Source: an uncultured Pseudoflavonifractor sp. | Lineage (GTDB): Bacteria > Bacillota > Clostridia > Oscillospirales > Oscillospiraceae | Length of the DNA stretch: 39,713 nt | Assembly: GCF_944387805.1 (NCBI RefSeq) | Contig: NZ_CALXGI010000022.1 | Coordinates: 1 to 39,713, forward strand | Direction: 5' to 3' | Shown: one piece after another, positions 23,481 through 33,991 of the stretch | Numbering within the stretch: position 1 is the first letter of the stretch | Layout: every line of letters starts with the position of its first letter | Notes under the pieces: model-generated | The model's database searches: none | Seen by the model: the letters and a program-made list of their open reading frames with translations, nothing else | What the model was told of the DNA's origin: nothing | Made by a program: the position numbers and the translations under genes

Positions 23481-23516
23481 AAAAAGTCCCTCCGGCTGAG
23501 CCGGAGGGACTTTTTT
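23481..23516 (+). terminator. Terminator of the glycosylation operon
   Basis: A near-perfect stem from AAAAAGTCCCTCCGGC (23481-23496) to GCCGGAGGGACTTTTT (23500-23515) with a TGA loop and six T in total. The 23517-23634 stretch downstream holds nothing recognisable. Confidence 0.92.
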
Positions 23517-23634
23517 CATGCTATTTTGCTTTCGGCCGGGCCAGCCGCAGCAGCCCCGCCGCCAGGCCGGAGCGCGCGTCCACGGTCGCCCTTTCCGCAC
23601 GGTCGGTTTCTCCCTTCCTCGCCCGGGCCTTTCC

Positions 23635-25275
23635 CTATGCTTTTGCCGCTCCGGCCTGGGCTCTGGGCTTGGCGCCCTCCGACTGGGCCAGAATCAGCAC
23701 ATCTCCGGGCAGAATGACCGTGCTCCCCGTGGGAATCACCGTCTCCTGCCCACGCTGGATAAGTACAATGAGGTACTTGGGGCCGTTGGGGGCGGAGGCA
23801 ATGTCGGCCAGGGTGCGGTTTGCCAAGCGGTGGCCCCGCTTTACCGTCAGCTCGCTCAGGCGCAGGTGCTCCCGCTCCTCAAAGGGATAGGCCGCCAACA
23901 CCAGCAGATCTCCTTCCTCCATCCTGGTGTCTCCGTTGGGCACAATGGTGCTCTCTCCCCGCACCACCATGACAACCAGCAGGTCCGCCGGGAGAGACAG
24001 CTCCCGCAGGGCGCGGCCCAGCCAGGGGTGGCCGGGCCCCAGGTGGACTTTGATAAAGCTGATATCCCGCTCCTCCTCGTAGTCGGTGAAGGTCTTGCTG
24101 ATGTCCCCGTGCTCGTCAATCATGGACAGCTTGCTTGCCACCTTGGGCAGCAGGGTGCCCTGGACGAGCATGGACAGCAGGACAATGCAGAACACCAGAT
24201 TGTAGAGGTTATAGGTGGTGTCCACGCCGCTGAGCACCGCCGAAATGGCGAATACAATGGAGGCCGCCCCCCGCAGTCCGGCCCAGGACACCACCCCCAG
24301 CTGTCCCACCGTGGGCCGGAAGGGCAGCAGGAGCACGCTGGTGACCACAGGCCGGGCCAGGACCGTGAGGAATGCCATAACCGCCAGCGCGGGCAGCAGC
24401 ACCTGGGGCAGCTCCACCGGAGTCACCAGCAGTCCCAGCAGGAAGAAGATGATCACCTGGGCCACGCCGGTCACCACGTCGAAGAAGTGGACCAGATACT
24501 TCTTCTGGGACAGCTTGGCGTTGCCCAGCAGAATGCCGCACAGGTACACGCTCAGATACCCATTGCCGTTGCATATGGAGGGCAGGGCATAGGAGAGGAG
24601 CACCACGCCGAAGAGAAACACCGTGCGGCTCTGCTGGGAGTCAAACAGGTTTTTGCCCAGGAGCCACACCGCCAGACGGCCCACCAGCACGCCGGCCAGG
24701 GCCCCCAGAACCAGCTGCTGAACCAACAGCAGGGGAATGGACACCTGCTGCCCGGACATGAGGGCAATGAGGACGGTGGTCAGCATGTAGGACATGGGGT
24801 CGTTGGAGCCCGACTCCACCTCCAGCAGAGAGTCGGTGTGGTTCTTGAGGGCCAGCTTTTTGGACCGGAGGATGTTGAATACCGTGGCCGCGTCAGTGGA
24901 GGAGATGACGGAACCGATGAGCAGGCTCTCCAGCCAGGGCAGCTTTAGGGCGAAGTGGGCGAAGAGGCCCACTGCTCCGGCAGTGCCCGCCACCCCCAGG
25001 GTGGACAGCACCACGGCGGGGGCGGCCACCGGCCTGGCGGCCTTCAGGTTGGTGCCAAAGCCGCCGTAAAACATGATGAACACCAGGCTGGCCGAGCAGA
25101 TCAGGTTGACGGCCTCGTAGTCGTTAAAGGGGATGCGCAGCAGGCCGTTCTCTCCAAAGCACATGCCCAGGGCGATAAAGACCAGCAGCGGCGGGATGGG
25201 CAGCTTCTCCACAAAGCGGTCCATCAGAATGCAGATTACAATGACAATTCCGATCATGAGAAAGGCAGCATTCAT
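23635..25275 (-). CDS. Potassium/proton antiporter (cation:proton antiporter with RCK_C domains)
   Basis: A 546-residue membrane exchanger. Residues 1-390 contain 12-13 membrane segments with the ion-binding helix SSTDAATVFNILR and the broken-helix region SWAGLRGAASIVFAI, as in NhaP2/CvrA-type K+(Na+)/H+ antiporters. The cytoplasmic tail has two RCK_C/TrkA-C domains (about 400-465 and 465-535, each with a GDxLV/GDVLI-type end), which sense nucleotides or ions. Expected role: K+ efflux and pH control. ATG at 25273-25275 has GTGAGG seven bases upstream. It lies 52 bases after rlmA; a hairpin (25301-25322) sits between them without a T run. Confidence 0.88.
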   Translation of the reverse strand: MNAAFLMIGIVIVICILMDRFVEKLPIPPLLVFIALGMCFGENGLLRIPFNDYEAVNLICSASLVFIMFYGGFGTNLKAARPVAAPAVVLSTLGVAGTAGAVGLFAHFALKLPWLESLLIGSVISSTDAATVFNILRSKKLALKNHTDSLLEVESGSNDPMSYMLTTVLIALMSGQQVSIPLLLVQQLVLGALAGVLVGRLAVWLLGKNLFDSQQSRTVFLFGVVLLSYALPSICNGNGYLSVYLCGILLGNAKLSQKKYLVHFFDVVTGVAQVIIFFLLGLLVTPVELPQVLLPALAVMAFLTVLARPVVTSVLLLPFRPTVGQLGVVSWAGLRGAASIVFAISAVLSGVDTTYNLYNLVFCIVLLSMLVQGTLLPKVASKLSMIDEHGDISKTFTDYEEERDISFIKVHLGPGHPWLGRALRELSLPADLLVVMVVRGESTIVPNGDTRMEEGDLLVLAAYPFEEREHLRLSELTVKRGHRLANRTLADIASAPNGPKYLIVLIQRGQETVIPTGSTVILPGDVLILAQSEGAKPRAQAGAAKA

Positions 25276-25327
25276 TTCAAAACCTCACAGAGTATAGTGT
25301 CTCCGGCCCGCCGGGGCCGGAGCATGC

Positions 25328-26149
25328 TCACCGGCGGCGGAACACGTGGATGCGGAAATCGGCCCGGACAGTCAGCTCCTCCAGAGCGGAGAGCCGCTCG
25401 CCGCCCTCTTTTGGGGTTTTCCAGTAGTAGGGGGTCATGCGGAACAGGTCGGCCAGGTCCTGTCCGTGCGGCGTAATGACCCGCTCGGCCTTCACAATGT
25501 CCAGGTAGTCAAAGCCCTCGTAGAGCACGGCCTCCTCCGGATTCAAATAGGGCCTGTCATAGAGCACTTCCTTCAGCTCCCACAGGTGATCGGCGGCGGG
25601 CACCACATAGAGGAACACTCCGCCGGGCGCCAGAACCCGGCAAAACTCCTCCGCCGCCAGAGGGGAGAAGCAGTTGACCAGCAGGTTCACGCTCCCGTCC
25701 CGCAGCGGCAGGCGGTAAGCCGAGGCCACGGCGAACTCCACTTTTTTGGTCCGCCTGGCCGCCCAGCGCAGGCAGAACTTGGAGATGTCCACCCCCGCCA
25801 TGGTCACGCCCCGCCCGGCGGCCGTGAGGGCGTCATGAATCCCGGCGGTATAGTACCCCTCGCCGCAGCCTGAGTCCAGCACCCGGGGCGTGTCCCCGGC
25901 GTATTGGAGGACCAGCTGCTCCAGCACTCCCCGCAGGTGGCCGTAGTACCCGGCGGAGAGAAAACGGTTCCGGGCGGCGGCCATCTCCCTGTCGTCCCCG
26001 GGGACCCTGGAGTGCTTCCGGTTGGCGGGGAGCAGGTGGACGTACCCCTCCCGGGAAATATCAAAGCTGTGCCCTCTGGGGCAGGCGTAGGCCCCGTTCC
26101 CCCGCTCCAGGGGAGAGGCGCACAGGGGGCAGCGGAACATACTCTCCAT
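25328..26149 (-). CDS. 23S rRNA (guanine-N1)-methyltransferase, RlmA type
   Basis: A 273-residue methyltransferase. The N-terminal zinc finger has C7, C10, C23 and H27 (CPLCASPL...CPRGHSFD), followed by the family segment REGYVHLLP and a class I SAM-binding domain with VLDSGCGEGYYT. RlmA(I)/RlmA(II) methylate G745 or G748 of 23S rRNA; RlmA(II) affects macrolide and tylosin sensitivity. Which base is modified cannot be told. ATG at 26147-26149 was chosen, with GAGGAG just upstream; ATG 26138-26140 is possible. Co-directional with the antiporter gene. Confidence 0.85.
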   Translation of the reverse strand: MESMFRCPLCASPLERGNGAYACPRGHSFDISREGYVHLLPANRKHSRVPGDDREMAAARNRFLSAGYYGHLRGVLEQLVLQYAGDTPRVLDSGCGEGYYTAGIHDALTAAGRGVTMAGVDISKFCLRWAARRTKKVEFAVASAYRLPLRDGSVNLLVNCFSPLAAEEFCRVLAPGGVFLYVVPAADHLWELKEVLYDRPYLNPEEAVLYEGFDYLDIVKAERVITPHGQDLADLFRMTPYYWKTPKEGGERLSALEELTVRADFRIHVFRRR

Positions 26150-26203
26150 ATAACTCCTCTTTTCCCGCGGCCCTGGGGCCGGGATATGCTGATGTACGCT
26201 TTC

Positions 26204-26233
26204 ATTATAGCATGATAAAGCGGGGCGCCGCAA
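26204..26233 (-). promoter_or_regulatory. Promoter of the rlmA gene
   Basis: On the minus strand, TTGCGG (26228-26233), 18 bases, then a perfect TATAAT (26204-26209). A GC-rich hairpin (26220-26229 with 26238-26247) overlaps the -35 and may also end transcription of the DUF1622 gene. Confidence 0.6.
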
Positions 26234-26294
26234 GGCGGGCGCCCCGCACCGGCAAAAACCGGCGGCGGCTCAAAGGTTCACCGCCGTTCTCCCA

Positions 26295-26663
26295 CTATTT
26301 CCCGGTCTCCTCTCTGTGGGACGTATGCCCTGCCTCGGGCAGGGCGGCCTCCTCGTTCTTAATCTCCCAGTGAATAAGGAAGGTGAGGGCCGCCCGCAGC
26401 AGAATAATGGCCCCCACCAGGGCGATCTCCTTCAGGTCCCGCACCACCACGGTACGGAGAATCTCGCCGCCCAGCTTGAATTCCAGGGCCATGGCCAGGC
26501 CCTGGGCCAGCTTGAGGCGGGTCTCCGGGTCCCGCCTGATATAATGCGCCACGCCCAGCACGCCGGACACCAGCAGCACAGCCACGCCCACCCATTCAAA
26601 CAGCATGATACCCAGATCCACGGCCACTTCCAGCGCCCCATGCAGATACTCCATCCACTCCAT
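26295..26663 (-). CDS. DUF1622 family membrane protein
   Basis: A 122-residue protein with three hydrophobic segments: about 12-35 (VAVDLGIMLFEWVGVAVLLVSG), 55-70 and 80-100 (IALVGAIILLRAALTFLIHW). The family motif EFKLGGEILRTVVVRDLKEI is split between the last two segments. A hydrophilic tail ends SHREETGK. DUF1622 proteins are widespread and of unknown function. ATG at 26661-26663 has GGAGGG six bases upstream, better than the in-frame ATG at 26684. Stands alone. Confidence 0.85.
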   Translation of the reverse strand: MEWMEYLHGALEVAVDLGIMLFEWVGVAVLLVSGVLGVAHYIRRDPETRLKLAQGLAMALEFKLGGEILRTVVVRDLKEIALVGAIILLRAALTFLIHWEIKNEEAALPEAGHTSHREETGK

Positions 26664-26800
26664 GGTTTTCCCTCCGCTTTTCATATTGCCCCTGGAGGAG
26701 GCTTTTTGTCATTATACCGGGCGGCGGAAAATTGCACAAGGGATTTCCCGCCGGGCGAGAGATTTTTCCTGCGGTTTCTCTATCCTTTTTCCCTCAAATG

Positions 26801-26809
26801 TGATACAAT
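26801..26809 (+). promoter_or_regulatory. Extended -10 promoter element of the ABC-F gene
   Basis: TGATACAAT, a TGn-extended -10, about 42 bases before the start codon; no good -35 is seen. Confidence 0.55.
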
Positions 26810-26851
26810 GTCTGCCGCGTGTAGATATTACTGTATTTTAAGGAGTGCGAC

Positions 26852-28450
26852 ATGATCACTGTTACCGACCTGGGCCTGGCGTACAGCGGCCAGCCCCTTT
26901 TCTCCCATGTGGACCTGCAGTTCGTCAAGGGCAACTGCTACGGCATCATCGGCGCCAACGGCGCGGGCAAGTCCACCTTTCTGAAAATTCTCTCCGGCGA
27001 GCTGGAGCCCACCAGCGGCGAGGTGTCCATCCTGCCCAACACCCGCATGTCCATCCTCAAGCAGGACCAGAACGCCTATAACCAGTACACCGTCATGGAC
27101 ACGGTCATCATGGGCAACCAGCGGCTCTACGACATCGGCAAGGAGAAGGAGGCCCTCTACGCCAAGGAGGAGATGACCGAGGAGGACGGCATCAAGGCCT
27201 GCGAGCTGGAGGAGGAGTACGCCGAGCTGGGCGGCTGGGAGGCCGAGAGCGACGCATCCCGCATCCTCCAGGGCCTGGGCATCCCCGTGTCCATGCACTA
27301 CGACGTGATGGAGAATGTGGACGGCCGTCTGAAGGTGAAGGTGCTGCTGGCCCAGGCCCTGTTCGGCAACCCGGACATCCTGATGATGGACGAGCCCACC
27401 AACAACCTGGACATCAACGCCATCAACTGGCTGGAGGACTTCCTGCTGGACTTCCCCGGCACTGTTATCGTGGTCAGCCATGACCGCCACTTCCTCAACA
27501 CCATCTGCACCCACATCGTGGACATCGACTACAACAAGATCAAGATGTACGTGGGCAACTACGACTTCTGGTACGATGCCTCCCAGCTGATGCAGAACCT
27601 GATGAAGAACCAGAACAAGAAGAACGAGGAGAAGGCTCAGGAGCTCAAGGAGTTCATCTCCCGCTTCTCCGCCAACAAGTCCAAGAGCAAGCAGGCCACT
27701 GCCCGGCGCAAGCTGCTGGAGAAAATCACCCTGGAGGAGATCCCCGCCTCCTCCCGCCGCTATCCCTGGGTGGCCTTCAGCCCCGACCGTGAGGTGGGCA
27801 AGGACATCCTCTTCGTCACCGACGTCAGCAAGACCATCGACGGCGTGAAGGTGCTGGACCACGTCAGCTTCATCGTGGGCCACGGGGACAAAATCGCCTT
27901 CGTGGGCGACAACGAGAACGCCCACACCGCCCTGTTCAAGATCCTGGTGGGAGAGATGGAACCCGATGAGGGCACCGTGAAGTGGGGGCAGACCGCCACC
28001 TTCTCCTACTTCCCCAAGGACAACACCGAGTTCTTCCAGGACTGCGACGACAACCTGGTGGAGTGGCTGCGGCAGTGGTCCTCCGACCCCCACGAGGCCT
28101 ATCTCCGGGGCTTCCTGGGCCGGATGCTCTTCTCCGGCGACGACGTGTACAAGCCCGTGAAGGTGCTCTCCGGCGGCGAGAAGGTGCGCTGCATGCTCTC
28201 ACGGATGATGCTCTCCGGCGCCAATGTGCTGCTGCTGGACCAGCCCACCAACCACCTGGATCTGGAGTCCATCGCCGCCGTCAACAACGGTCTGGAGGCC
28301 GTCAAGTGCAACGTGCTGGTGTCCTCCCACGACCACCAGCTGGTCCAGACCGTGTGCAACCGTATCTTTGACTTCACCGGCGACGGCAAGCTCATCGACC
28401 GCAAGATGACCTACGACGAGTACCTGGAGTCCATGGCCGCCAACGGCTGA
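26852..28450 (+). CDS. ABC-F family ATP-binding protein, YbiT-like, with one degenerate ATP site
   Basis: A 532-residue cytoplasmic protein with two ABC domains joined by a charged linker (about residues 245-300, KNQNKKNEEKAQELKEFISR) that in ABC-F proteins reaches into the ribosomal E site. Domain 1 has an intact Walker A (GANGAGKST) and Walker B (MMDEPTNNLD) but a degenerate signature (VDGRLKVKVLLA). Domain 2 has an intact signature (LSGGEKVR), a broken Walker A (GDNENAHTA from residue 352; the Lys is H358) and Gln in place of the catalytic Glu (LLLDQPTNHLD, Q464). The consensus and degenerate elements sort into one active and one inactive composite site. Length and linker match E. coli YbiT (about 530). 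Likely role in translation. ATG 26852 has AAGGAG upstream. Confidence 0.9.
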   Translation: MITVTDLGLAYSGQPLFSHVDLQFVKGNCYGIIGANGAGKSTFLKILSGELEPTSGEVSILPNTRMSILKQDQNAYNQYTVMDTVIMGNQRLYDIGKEKEALYAKEEMTEEDGIKACELEEEYAELGGWEAESDASRILQGLGIPVSMHYDVMENVDGRLKVKVLLAQALFGNPDILMMDEPTNNLDINAINWLEDFLLDFPGTVIVVSHDRHFLNTICTHIVDIDYNKIKMYVGNYDFWYDASQLMQNLMKNQNKKNEEKAQELKEFISRFSANKSKSKQATARRKLLEKITLEEIPASSRRYPWVAFSPDREVGKDILFVTDVSKTIDGVKVLDHVSFIVGHGDKIAFVGDNENAHTALFKILVGEMEPDEGTVKWGQTATFSYFPKDNTEFFQDCDDNLVEWLRQWSSDPHEAYLRGFLGRMLFSGDDVYKPVKVLSGGEKVRCMLSRMMLSGANVLLLDQPTNHLDLESIAAVNNGLEAVKCNVLVSSHDHQLVQTVCNRIFDFTGDGKLIDRKMTYDEYLESMAANG

Positions 28451-28531
28451 CCGGAGCCTTCCCCGGCGGGGGAAGGTGCCCCAGAAGGGGGCGGATAAGG
28501 GCCCCCGCGCCGGTCCGGCCGGAAAAAAACG

Positions 28532-28560
28532 GTGCAAATTTCCTTCTTTTGTGATATACT
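28532..28560 (+). promoter_or_regulatory. Promoter of the membrane protein-metG unit
   Basis: GTGCAA (28532-28537), 17 bases, TATACT (28555-28560) with a TGa extension. The 28451-28531 stretch contains a CCTTCCCC/GGGGAAGG hairpin (28457-28476) that may end the ABC-F transcript but lacks a T run. Confidence 0.55.
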
Positions 28561-28607
28561 GCTATATTAGCTATCATCTTTATTTTCCTGAGTGAGGTCT
28601 TGCCGCA

Positions 28608-29493
28608 ATGCGAAAAGAGATTGTCCTCCCGTCCCTGGCGGTGGGCGGGGGTATCGTGGGACTGCTCCTCCGCCGCTGGGAGCTGTCCACCGCCTTTGAG
28701 GCGGACACCGGTCTGGTCACCCCCAACATGCCCTCCACCTGGGCGCTGATCATCTGGTCGGCGGTGCTGGCGGTGGTGTTCATCCTGCTGTGCCGGGGCA
28801 AGCACCGCCCCTTCCACGGCGGCTATGACGCCGCCTTTGCCGCCAAGGGCAACACGGTGTACGTCACCGCCATGGTGCTGAGCGGCTTTCTGTTGCTGGC
28901 CTCGGCGGTGCTCAACTACATGGGCATCCCCGCCGCCTATGCCGAGGCGGTGGCCGCCGCCCGGGCGGGCAACGCCCAGGGCACGCCCCTGTTCAACGTG
29001 CTGCCCCGGGCCATTCTGGGCCTGCTGTCCGCCGTCTCCTTCTTCTGCGTACTCTCCACCGGCAGGAACAACTACCGGGGCGAGGGCAAGGGCAAATTCA
29101 GCTTTCCCCTGCTGGCCCCGGCCTACATGGGCTGTATCTGGCTCATCGCAGCCTACCAGGTCCGGGCCGGGGACCCGGTGCGGCAGGACTATATCTACGA
29201 GCTCTTCGCCATCATCGCCTCCCTGCTGGGGCTGTACTTCACGGCGGGCTTCTCCTTTGAGCGGGCCAAGGTGTTCCGCTCCGCCCTGTTCTCCCTGCTG
29301 GGCGTGTACTTCTCTCTGGTGACCCTGGCCGACGGCCACGACCTCTATGTGGTCCTGCTCTACGGCTTCTGCATTCTCAACCTCACCGCCAACGTGACGG
29401 CGCTCCTGGCCAACGACGCCCGGCCCGAGCCCAAGGTCCGGCCCGCCCGGCAGGAGGAAAACCCCGAAGATTCTGAAACGGAGGTATCCCCCG

Positions 29494-29504
<11 letters not shown>
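28608..29504 (+). CDS. Conserved-looking membrane protein of unknown function, overlapping metG
   Basis: A 298-residue protein with seven or so membrane segments (about residues 8-20, 45-62, 83-105, 128-147, 165-185, 196-215 and 225-262) and an acidic, Pro-rich cytoplasmic tail (RPARQEENPEDSETEVS). No catalytic or binding motif was recognised, and no family name is offered. ATG 28608 has GTGAGG about 12 bases upstream. The last 11 bases overlap the metG start, so translation is coupled and the metG ribosome site lies inside this gene. Confidence 0.75.
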
Positions 29505-31463
<1,959 letters not shown>

Positions 31464-31464
<1 letters not shown>

Positions 31465-31590
31465 AGCGTCCGAGCCGTCGCGAGCAGCGCGGATGGACCG
31501 GACCGAGGGCGCGAAACCAAAGTGCCGCACAGCGGCACTGTTTCAAGCCCGAGCGGGAGGGAAGCCGCGCGTCGCGCGCAGGCGAGGCGT
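31464..31590 (+). repeat. Divergent leading unit of the tandem repeat array, with a strong hairpin
   Basis: It starts with the same AAGCGTCCGAGCCGTC that opens the later units and ends with the same GCGAGGCGT junction, but its centre is different and it is shorter (127 bases). A hairpin AGTGCCGC-aca-GCGGCACT (31521-31539), enclosed by GAAAC/GTTTC (31513-31517, 31540-31544), may act as the metG terminator. Confidence 0.6.
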
Positions 31591-32074
31591 GATTCGCCAA
31601 AGCGTCCGAGCCGTCATGCGCCGCCCGGAGGAACCGGGGCCCCCGGGAAAGCGCAAAGCGCTTTTCCGGGGAGAGGACGAGCAGCGGAGTGAGCGAGCCT
31701 TGGCATTTATGCCGGGGCGAGTGATACGCAGCTTGCGAGGACGACGCGAGGCGTGATTCGCCAAAGCGTCCGAGCCGTCATGCGCCGCCCGGAGGAACCG
31801 GGGCCCCCGGGAAAGCGCAAAGCGCTTTTCCGGGGAGAGGACGAGCAGCGGAGTGAGCGAGCCTTGGCATTTATGCCGGGGCGAGTGATACGCAGCTTGC
31901 GAGGACGACGCGAGGCGTGATTCGCCAAAGCGTCCGAGCCGTCATGCGCCGCCCGGAGGAACCGGGGCCCCCGGGAAAGCGCAAAGCGCTTTTCCGGGGA
32001 GAGGACGAGCAGCGGAGTGAGCGAGCCTTGGCATTTATGCCGGGGCGAGCGATACGCAGCTTGCGAGGACGACG
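31591..32074 (+). repeat. Tandem array of three 164-bp units
   Basis: Unit starts are 31591, 31755 and 31919 (period 164). Units 1 and 2 are identical. Unit 3 differs by one substitution (C for T at 32050) and loses its last nine or so bases. Each unit holds a strong hairpin (CCCCGGGAAAGCGC pairing with GCGCTTTTCCGGGG around AAA) and a small GGCAT/ATGCC dyad. The period is not a multiple of three, so open frames on either strand shift between units and are not credible genes. Together with 31464-31590 this explains the 672-base gene-free gap after metG. No transposase, integrase or CRISPR feature is nearby. Confidence 0.9.
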
Positions 32075-32088
32075 GGCCGCCCGCTTTG

Positions 32089-32120
32089 TTTTCCACATCA
32101 TCCGCTGAAGAAGTGGAAAA
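32089..32120 (+). other. Inverted repeat ahead of the DUF4177 gene
   Basis: TTTTCCAC (32089-32096) and GTGGAAAA (32113-32120), 16 bases apart, end just before the GAGGAGG ribosome site of the DUF4177 gene. It could be an operator or a leader hairpin. Confidence 0.4.
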
Positions 32121-32136
32121 AGAGAGGAGGATATCC

Positions 32137-32331
32137 ATGTACCGCTACGAATATGTGCCGCTGTACACCGGCGGCGGCTTCTGGATGAACAACAGCGACA
32201 GCCAGCACCGGGAGATTATTGACCGGTACGCCGCTCAGGGCTGGCGGTATGTGGGCTATATCCCCACAGAGTTCACCGGCAACGGCGGCACCAAAGCCAT
32301 CGATCTGATCTTTGAGCGGGAAGCGGACTGA
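32137..32331 (+). CDS. DUF4177 family small protein
   Basis: A 64-residue protein with the DUF4177 pattern: an initial strand YRYEYVPLY, then HREIIDRYAAQGWRYVGYIP and a closing IDLIFERE. The family is a small alpha/beta fold found across bacteria, without known function. ATG 32137 was chosen because GGAGG lies six bases upstream; the frame stays open into the repeat array but that part is not coding. Followed ten bases later by a strong terminator, so the gene is monocistronic. Confidence 0.85.
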   Translation: MYRYEYVPLYTGGGFWMNNSDSQHREIIDRYAAQGWRYVGYIPTEFTGNGGTKAIDLIFEREAD

Positions 32332-32340
32332 ATCAAACAG

Positions 32341-32382
32341 AACGCGCCCCCGGCGGAATTCTCCGCCGGGGGCGCGTTTTTT
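32341..32382 (+). terminator. Terminator of the DUF4177 gene
   Basis: A 17-bp stem (32341-32357 with 32362-32378), four-base loop and six T. The 32383-32467 stretch has no further recognisable feature. Confidence 0.93.
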
Positions 32383-32467
32383 GTGGAAAACAGATTCACC
32401 CGGCCTTGGTCAGAAACCGCTTGCTGCTTCCCGGCCGACATCCCCGGGAGCTGGAGATCGGCCAGCC

Positions 32468-32496
32468 TTGCAAATCCCCCTGGAAAGGGATATCAT
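32468..32496 (+). promoter_or_regulatory. Promoter of the tatD-radical SAM operon
   Basis: TTGCAA (32468-32473), 17 bases, TATCAT (32491-32496), about 35 bases before the tatD start codon. Confidence 0.7.
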
Positions 32497-32530
32497 AGAG
32501 ATAGAAAACCTGTCGATAAGGAGAGCATCT

Positions 32531-33298
32531 ATGTATTTCGACACCCACGCCCACTACTATGACAACGCCTTTGACGCCGACCGGGACGCCATTGTATCCG
32601 CTCTGCCCGCCGCCGGTGTGGAGCTGGCCCTGTGCCCGGGCTGCGATCTGGAGAGCTCCCGGCAGTCGGTGGCCCTGGCGGAGCAGTACCCCCACCTGTA
32701 CGCCGCCGTGGGCTTCCACCCCGAGAATCTGGAGGGGGCCTCCCTGGACCAGCTCTCGGAGATCGAGGCCATGGCTGCCCACCCCAAGGTGAAGGCCATC
32801 GGGGAGATTGGCCTGGACTACTATTGGGAGAAGGACCCCGGGAAGCGGAAGATGCAGCGGGACTTCTTCTCCGCCCAGCTCTCCCTTGCGGAGAGGCTGG
32901 ACCTGCCCGCCATTGTCCACGACCGGGAGGCCCACAGGGACAGTCTGGACATGGTGCGCGCCCATCCCAATGCCCGCGGGGTGTTCCATTGCTACTCCGG
33001 CGGCGTGGAGGACGCCAAAACCCTGGTCATTATGGGCTGGATGGTATCTTTCACCGGGGTCATTACCTTCAAGAACGCCCGCCGGGCCCTGGAGGTCATT
33101 GAGTGGCTGCCCATGGACCGGATTATGATTGAGACCGACGCGCCCTATATGGCCCCCGAGCCCTACCGGGGCAGGCGAAACGACTCCCGGTATGTGTTCC
33201 GCATGGCCGAGGCCATCGCCCAGGTGAAGGGCCTGACCGCCGAAGAGGTGGGGCGCATCACCACGGAAAACGGCAAGCGATTTTTCAACATTCCCTGA
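32531..33298 (+). CDS. TatD family metal-dependent hydrolase (DNase-like)
   Basis: A 255-residue TIM-barrel amidohydrolase-like enzyme. Metal ligands are in order: FDTHAH (H6, H8), GEIGLDYYW (Glu), IVHDREAH (His), FHCYSGG (His) and METDAPY-like IETDAPY (Asp). TatD proteins have 3'-5' exonuclease or deoxyribonuclease activity, linked to DNA repair or turnover. ATG 32531 has AAGGAG seven bases upstream; the longer open frame has no site. The TatD-linked radical SAM gene follows after 15 bases, a pairing well known in Firmicutes. Confidence 0.92.
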   Translation: MYFDTHAHYYDNAFDADRDAIVSALPAAGVELALCPGCDLESSRQSVALAEQYPHLYAAVGFHPENLEGASLDQLSEIEAMAAHPKVKAIGEIGLDYYWEKDPGKRKMQRDFFSAQLSLAERLDLPAIVHDREAHRDSLDMVRAHPNARGVFHCYSGGVEDAKTLVIMGWMVSFTGVITFKNARRALEVIEWLPMDRIMIETDAPYMAPEPYRGRRNDSRYVFRMAEAIAQVKGLTAEEVGRITTENGKRFFNIP

Positions 33299-33313
33299 CA
33301 GGAGGCGAACTGT

Positions 33314-33931
33314 ATGGAGACCATCACCTATGAGTACGAGGGCGGGCTGTATGTGAACCTGACCAACCGCTGCGACTGCAACTGTGTGTTCTGCCTGCGG
33401 CACAACGGCCACAAGGGCAGCATCTACGCCGACGACCTGTGGCTGGACCACGAGCCCACCCGGGAGGAGGCTCTGGCCGACTTTCTGCGCCGCGACCTGC
33501 CCAGCTACCGGGAGATTGTGTTCTGCGGCTTCGGCGAGCCCATGTACCGCTGGGACGACATCGCCTGGCTCATTGACGCCCTGAAGGCCAGGTGCCCCAA
33601 CCTGCCCCCGGTGCGCATCAACACCAACGGCCACGCGGCATTGTTCCTGGGCCGGGACGTGACCCATGAGCTGTCCGGCCGGGTGGACACGGTGTCCATC
33701 TCCCTCAACGGCTCCACGGCGGAGGAGTACTGCGCCGTCACCCAGCCCAAGGACGGCCCCGCCGCCTGGAAGGCCATGCTGGACTTTGCCGCCCGGTGCC
33801 GGGAGTATGTGCCCCACGTGATCATGACTATCGTAAACAAGGACAAGACCCCGGAGGAGATTGAGCGGTGCCGCCGTCTCACCATGGACCTGGGGGTCAC
33901 CCTGCGGGTGAGGACCTATATCCCCGACTGA
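33314..33931 (+). CDS. TatD-linked radical SAM protein
   Basis: A 205-residue radical SAM protein. The [4Fe-4S] motif is C20-x3-C24-x2-C27 in NLTNRCDCNCVFC, with a SAM-binding CGFGEPMYRW segment, then RINTNGH and VSISLNG. Size, N-terminal YVNLTNRC and position fit the TIGR04038-type group of TatD-family-associated radical SAM proteins. The reaction is unknown; lack of an accessory Fe-S domain suggests a simple modification or activation. ATG 33314 has AGGAGG eight bases upstream. Ends before a strong terminator. Confidence 0.9.
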   Translation: METITYEYEGGLYVNLTNRCDCNCVFCLRHNGHKGSIYADDLWLDHEPTREEALADFLRRDLPSYREIVFCGFGEPMYRWDDIAWLIDALKARCPNLPPVRINTNGHAALFLGRDVTHELSGRVDTVSISLNGSTAEEYCAVTQPKDGPAAWKAMLDFAARCREYVPHVIMTIVNKDKTPEEIERCRRLTMDLGVTLRVRTYIPD

Positions 33932-33949
33932 ACTCCTCTCTGCGCACAA

Positions 33950-33991
33950 AGCCGCCCCGGCGGGCCTTGGCCCGCCGGGGCGGCTTATTTT
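33950..33991 (+). terminator. Terminator of the tatD operon
   Basis: A 17-bp GC-rich stem (33950-33966 with 33969-33985) followed by TATTTTTTATT. On the minus strand it lies past the small membrane protein gene and may also help end that transcript. Confidence 0.92.

Noticed and set aside
31591..32074. CRISPR array
   Set aside because: Units are 164 bases, contiguous and without unique spacers; no cas gene is near.
31493..32138. Several short open frames on both strands inside the tandem repeats
   Set aside because: The 164-base period shifts frame each unit, products are Arg/Ser-rich repeats of themselves, and there is no ribosome site. They reflect the repeat, not genes.
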